The position numbers and the translations under genes are program-made. A DNA stretch of 64,000 nucleotides from Schistosoma mansoni (taxonomy: Eukaryota; Platyhelminthes; Trematoda; Strigeidida; Schistosomatidae). The notes beneath the pieces were generated by a model, which was not told the DNA's origin, made no database searches, and saw nothing but the letters and a program-made list of their open reading frames with translations. The stretch covers positions 11,061,753 to 11,125,752 of the forward strand of contig NC_031500.1 of NCBI RefSeq assembly GCF_000237925.1, given 5' to 3'. Below are positions 59,240-64,000 of this stretch, in pieces (the stretch's first letter is position 1; each line of letters begins with the position of its first letter).

Positions 59240-61260
59240 AATGTCATTTAGATTAATTTATCAAACTAGAACTTGCCAGTTCGGTATTCTCAGCCTACTG
59301 AAGAACTACTAAATCGTTCAATTTCTGAATGTTTTACTTGTAAAATCATTGACGACCATAGATCCGTCAATATTCACAGATACTGAGAGATACTGCAGCT
59401 TGTACCTATTTCGCATCATTTACTTTCTTTCTACAAATTATTGCACTCGAAATGTTGAACGTGTCCTTTATGTGATGACCAGAGCTTTTAAGAGAATGGA
59501 AGTTGAGAAAAAGAAACAAGAATACTTGAGAAAGTGCAGCGATCGGGCTACCTAACTCCACGTGGATGAGCTAAGATTTTCTCATGCTCTGCCTGGCTAT
59601 CACGCATTTACTCATTTGCTTCTTGAGTCGTCCTAATGTCAAAATACTGAAGAATCTATTCCGAGAAATAATAATTAGGGACAGTAAAACCTGAAGAATC
59701 GCTCTACAATTCATATAAAGTGATCAGTTAAAAACGGGGATGTAAAATCATAAGTTATAAATGTCTGATTTCACATATATCTCTGATTTCACAGAATGTA
59801 TTGGTAATCTGGATTGCTTTTGAAACTTGTCATTATTGCATGAGTTCACTGTTCGGGTTTGTAGTATGTCTCTTTCACACTGAGGTTTTCTTATTTCCTG
59901 TATTTTAGATTTCTTATTCTTATGGAGGCCATATTCGCGATATAATGTCTACCCTGTTGACTGTGGATCTTTCCAACTCTCCGAATGAATTTACAAGATG
60001 ATACTTGCACCCTGTTCCCCTAAAAATGCAGATTATGTCATGAGAGTGTGTAGATACTGGGTGTACTTGTAATGGCCATGGAGCAACACTGAACAATCAC
60101 TACTAACCTTCCATGAAGTCGAACACATACTAGCTTGAAAGATACGCATCAGCCGTTAAATGCTTCAGGAAAGGTAGAGGAAGTCAAATAATATCAACAC
60201 TAGAATAATAAATGGAGACTGTATGCTTTGGCCAGACGTTTGTAGTTACAGAAATGTAACCCCATTGTATTAAGTGTAGGGCCACTGAAATCTCGCCGAG
60301 CCCTAACCAAAGAGTCCGGCAGTTGGGTCACTGAATATCGAAAAGGTTATCGATCCCTGTCAAGGTCATATACAATCAACGCGCATCAGTTTAGCGTACG
60401 ACATGGACTGACCCATACGGTGGTGGTCACACTTTCTCATGTACCTAATCTTATTAATATATTACGTCCTTTGTGTCTTCATAGTACCCATAGTACCTTG
60501 ATACGGCGAGGAGTTAATCCACGTTAGGTGCTGACCGCGAAGTATGTTTTCGACGTTAGCTGTTGGTTACACCATTCCCGTCTAACTCGAGTAGGCCTTC
60601 AATCATTCGACAAAGAATATCAATGTTGATGATCTACATAAGTATATCACTCTTTTATCAGCTTGAATGTACTATTGAAAGTTTTTCACAGGCAGAGCTT
60701 CTGACTGTTACGAAAGCGTGGGTCAGTATAACTAGTGATACTATTGATGCAAGACTATCAGTATTGGGCAGTCATACCATACCAAGTTTACAACATCAGA
60801 CGAGGTCCGTCACTTTTGTAGCCCAGATAAATGCATAGGTACAAGCCAGGACCACAATTCATTTATGTTTATATCTCACCTAGTAGGTCAGATTCAATGA
60901 AGCACACACAGTTGCATGTATACCCATACAGAATCTCCCATAGGGGGAATCGGATGATTAAGTGATACAAACTATTATTGTACTTACTAGCTTATGTTTT
61001 ATGACACCTATGGGTAAACGGAATTATCTTTAGTTCACGTTTCTTGTTCTTTACAGTCCTTTAACTTACGGTTCCTGTAAACCGTTACTGTAACTTACAT
61101 ACACACTAAAGACAACACACGCCATAAATATGACTACTAGAGATATACTGAGGTAAACGCAGAAATTAATGGCAAACCTCTGAATTAATTACTTGTTTTG
61201 AACTAATTTAGTGAACAGAGGCTGTCATTCGGTAGAAAATACTTTCAATGTAAATCATTG
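59240..61260. other. Non-coding stretch, nothing recognised
   Basis: No supported gene. The open frames 59,349-59,555 and 60,563-60,838 have no recognisable motifs. Confidence 0.4.
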
Positions 61261-61268
61261 TTTTAAAG

Positions 61269-61624
61269 AAGTAAAGATTACTTTGTTGATCAAGGTGTTT
61301 CAGAACGTTTTCAAATAAGCTTATTGATTATGGGGGCATCTATTGGAAAAGTTTTAAATTACTTATATATAGTTGACCATGGTGAAGCAACAACTGATTC
61401 TAATCTCAAGAAAGCTAAGATTACGTGCATGTTATCGTCAACCCAAAAACCTCCGAAACCTGTATGTTAATTTTTCTCTAATTTATAACTTTTGTGAAGA
61501 ACCCTCACTGGAAACACCTTGAGCTTCAGAAACCAGGTGAAGAGTTACGTATAAGCAACCTCAAGGCTGGCGCAAAGTTCATTCACGAATCCAGATGTAG
61601 TCGGGAAAATATTGCTGTGATAAT
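61269..61624 (+). CDS. Two candidate exons separated by a 38-bp intron, unrecognised gene
   Basis: Exon 1 (61,269-61,461) has acceptor 'ttgttttaaag|A' and donor 'AAACCT|GTATGT'. It reads DYFVDQGVSERFQISLLIMG, ASIGKVLNYLYIVDHGEATT. Exon 2 (61,500-61,624) has acceptor 'cttttgtgaag|AAC' and donor 'ATAAT|GTATGT'. It reads NPHWKHLELQKPGEELRISN, LKAGAKFIHESRCSRENI. Phases agree (0/0). A 38-bp intron (61,462-61,499) is typical of schistosome 5' gene regions, so the rest probably continues rightward. I do not recognise the protein. Confidence 0.45.
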
Positions 61625-62172
61625 GTATGTTAACACTACGAAATATTATCTCTTTTTGAGTAAAAACATTGTCTCTCTTACGATTGCCTGAATAAGTTTT
61701 GTTTTATGTCCTTCATCTTTTTCTTCGAACAAAATCAGTTTTTTTAAATAAACACAATCTCTCTATTATATGGGAATCCTCAAAGTCCAATGGTCTTCTC
61801 CAAACTTTAAGAAACCCCGAAAAAAAAATTTTTTATAATTTCCACAGATTTGGGGGAAAGTTTGAGTTTTTTTGCCATTTCCTAAAACGTTTCCGAAAAA
61901 CCATAAAGTTTTCTCAAAATAAGGAGATTGGGGTGAGTAAAGTTGTTTAAATACAAATTTATATTCAGAATACTTCATTTTTTACCACTTAATATAAAAC
62001 AGGTGTAAGAACAATAAACTTTAAATATATGTTTATTTGGCCACGTACCATGTAATATAAAAAATCGCACACTTTTGTAAAACTACAATAGAACTAAGTG
62101 AATACCTAAGTGATATATTTGGACGGTGTTACTACGTTCCTATTGTGTAAAAATATTCCAAGATTGGCTTAC

Positions 62173-62294
62173 TTTGACGCGAGTCCACAATTTTTCGTTT
62201 TGTCACCTTCAGATACAGCCTGAGTGTCCAAAGGCTTTTTTGTCTTCACAGATATTTCCTTTAATTTATCGATAAAGTTTTTTGGATTGTTTTT
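62173..62294 (-). CDS. Candidate exon, unrecognised
   Basis: Minus-strand acceptor 'gatgacttgag|AAA', donor 'TCAAA|GTAAGC'; 40 open codons plus two bases. Lys-rich reading KNNPKNFIDKLKEISVKTKK, PLDTQAVSEGDKTKNCGLAS. No partner exon was placed. It could be chance. Confidence 0.25.
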
Positions 62295-62629
62295 CTCAAG
62301 TCATCCTTCCGATTTGTCTAATTTAAATAGTTAATCAAAACCATTAAAAAAAGAAGGACCTCTTCTAAAGAAACTGAGCTAAACGAAGCCATAGTCAGTT
62401 TTCCTTCTCCATTTCACGCTTAGGTTTTGAATTTTACCAAACATTTACCAACCCATAAAAAAATTTGGACCACTAGCGTGTTGTTACTAAAATGTCTCGA
62501 CAGTCAGCGTTGCCTATCAGAAACGACTTTAAGTCACTTCTTCAACGATCTGTGGTTGTGTAATAATTATACAGTTTTATGCCGTATTATAGTACAGTGG
62601 GGTTATTCAGACAAAAACAGCCGCTAAAA

Positions 62630-64000
62630 TCTTTTTCTGATTTGTTAAAATTTTCGACTTCCATTCAATGTTTACCGGCCCCTTCTCCGCAAGTTCTCAA
62701 GTCTCGGTCAATAATCTCAGTCAAATTGTAAGATTAGCGAATGGATAGAAGCAACTTTTTACTGATAAAAACGGAAACAAAGACAGCTTATTCCCAATCT
62801 TGCAGGGTCCGAGTCTGAAACAGCTATACAGAAGAATAAAAAATTAACAAATCAATTCCAGTAGCTCATGAAAATATCGCATTATTTCTAGGAACTTCAT
62901 AAATTTGTAGTCGTTAAGCACGTTAAACCAGGCATTTAATAGATAATCCAAAATTTGGTATAATCAGTCTAAATGGCTACGCGATCAAACCCAAACCTAT
63001 TCATAATTTTTCCTCACTACCGTTTTTTGGACTATCACTCCCAGTAATAAGTTCAGTTATAAAAATAACTTTCGGCACATCAGAAAGTCTTTCAATCACG
63101 GCTAGAAATCTATTCCAACTTTTTTTCATTTCAAGTGCAATGAAATTAAGTGGTTTATGTTAACGGTAGATGACGTCTAATTAGCTGTGTTTTTAAAAGT
63201 GACGTTTATTCTGAACACTTTTGAACCGTTACAAACTCCGTGGAAACAACTTGGATGATAAGAAAAGTAGGTCCTTAATATTGGTGTGGCAGACATACTA
63301 CTTGTTCATCCCATTAACCGGGTCGGTAGAAAATTCTGCAGACTCTTTCTCTCCCCTCTTCTCTCTCTATATATTATATTACTGTTCTGTTACCCAGTTA
63401 CTGATATGGGAGTAAAAAATCCGAAATATCCTTATATTTAAAAAAAATGTGGTAAATAATATGGAGGAAAAAAGTTGTGGTAGTGTTGTTTACCCATGCT
63501 TTCCAAAGTTAAAGTACTAGTTTCAAATATTGCATTTTATCAAATGTCTTTCACATTAAAGACCTCTTCATAAGGAGAAATTTAAAAATATTTATGTTAG
63601 GAAGTGAAAAGATGACATGCGAGCACTATGTCGGCGCAGGCTGTAAAAGCTTTTATTATACCCGATAAACTGAAATGTACTGGCAAACCTTGAGTTTACG
63701 TCTCTTTGTCGAAGTAGCGTGCTATAGCGAAAGTAGTTTCATATTTGGCGTCAGCGGAAATGAAGATCTACTAGATGGCTATCTCAACAAGGTCGAACTC
63801 AATACTACTTAATTACTTAGCTCTTACAATTAGCTTTATTAAATAGAAAGACTTTTCCTAGAATATGTTGGCCTTTTTATCAAAAGGGAAGTAAAGTTTA
63901 CCAACATTTATTATCAACCTTGATTTACTTATTCGTACTATTGATCCTTATAAAGCTACACGTCAACATTTTAGATAGTGAAACTATATGAATTCGACTG
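62630..64000. other. Right end, nothing recognised
   Basis: AT-rich, with only short unsupported open frames. Confidence 0.4.

Overview
The window looks like nuclear DNA of a blood fluke (Schistosoma or a close relative). It is AT-rich and full of (TA)n and (TAA)n runs. Its genes have introns from 38 bp to several kb. It carries typical schistosome repeats: tRNA-like SINEs with hammerhead ribozymes (Sm-alpha type), two or three non-LTR retrotransposon families, and a Penelope-like relic. Everything below was read by eye from six-frame translation, splice signals and remembered protein families. No search was run.

Layout: (1) 1-11.8 kb holds repeats, AT-rich DNA and no gene I can defend. (2) 11.78-14.27 kb (+) holds the last two exons of an unrecognised protein with a PTDLS (PxDLS) motif. 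It is tail-to-tail with (3) a complete retinoblastoma-family gene (p107/p130 type) on the minus strand, 29,579 to 14,785, in 11 exons that all join in phase to give 1131 codons. Its introns are loaded with ribozyme SINEs, LINE 3' ends and a Penelope terminal repeat. (4) 30-36 kb is mostly non-coding, with a repeat pair about 3.36 kb apart whose inner ~118 bp is almost identical. (5) 36-38 kb (-) holds frame-broken relics of gamma-tubulin complex component 3 and importin-alpha. (6) 40.3-50.8 kb (+) is a complete eIF1A gene in 5 exons (186 aa), with an unusually long acidic tail and a possible poison exon. Several well-bounded minus-strand exons of an unrecognised gene lie between 35.9 and 48.7 kb, partly inside eIF1A introns. 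(7) 51-64 kb is repeats (LINE, Penelope-like element, a ribozyme element with inverted ends) and two short coding islands near 61.3-62.3 kb, one with a 38-bp intron.

The two secure genes are both conserved eukaryotic regulators: an RB-family pocket protein (E2F repression, cell-cycle control) and eIF1A (start-codon scanning in the 43S complex). Nothing suggests they form a functional cluster. The most unusual structure is a set of palindromic elements that carry a hammerhead ribozyme in each arm.
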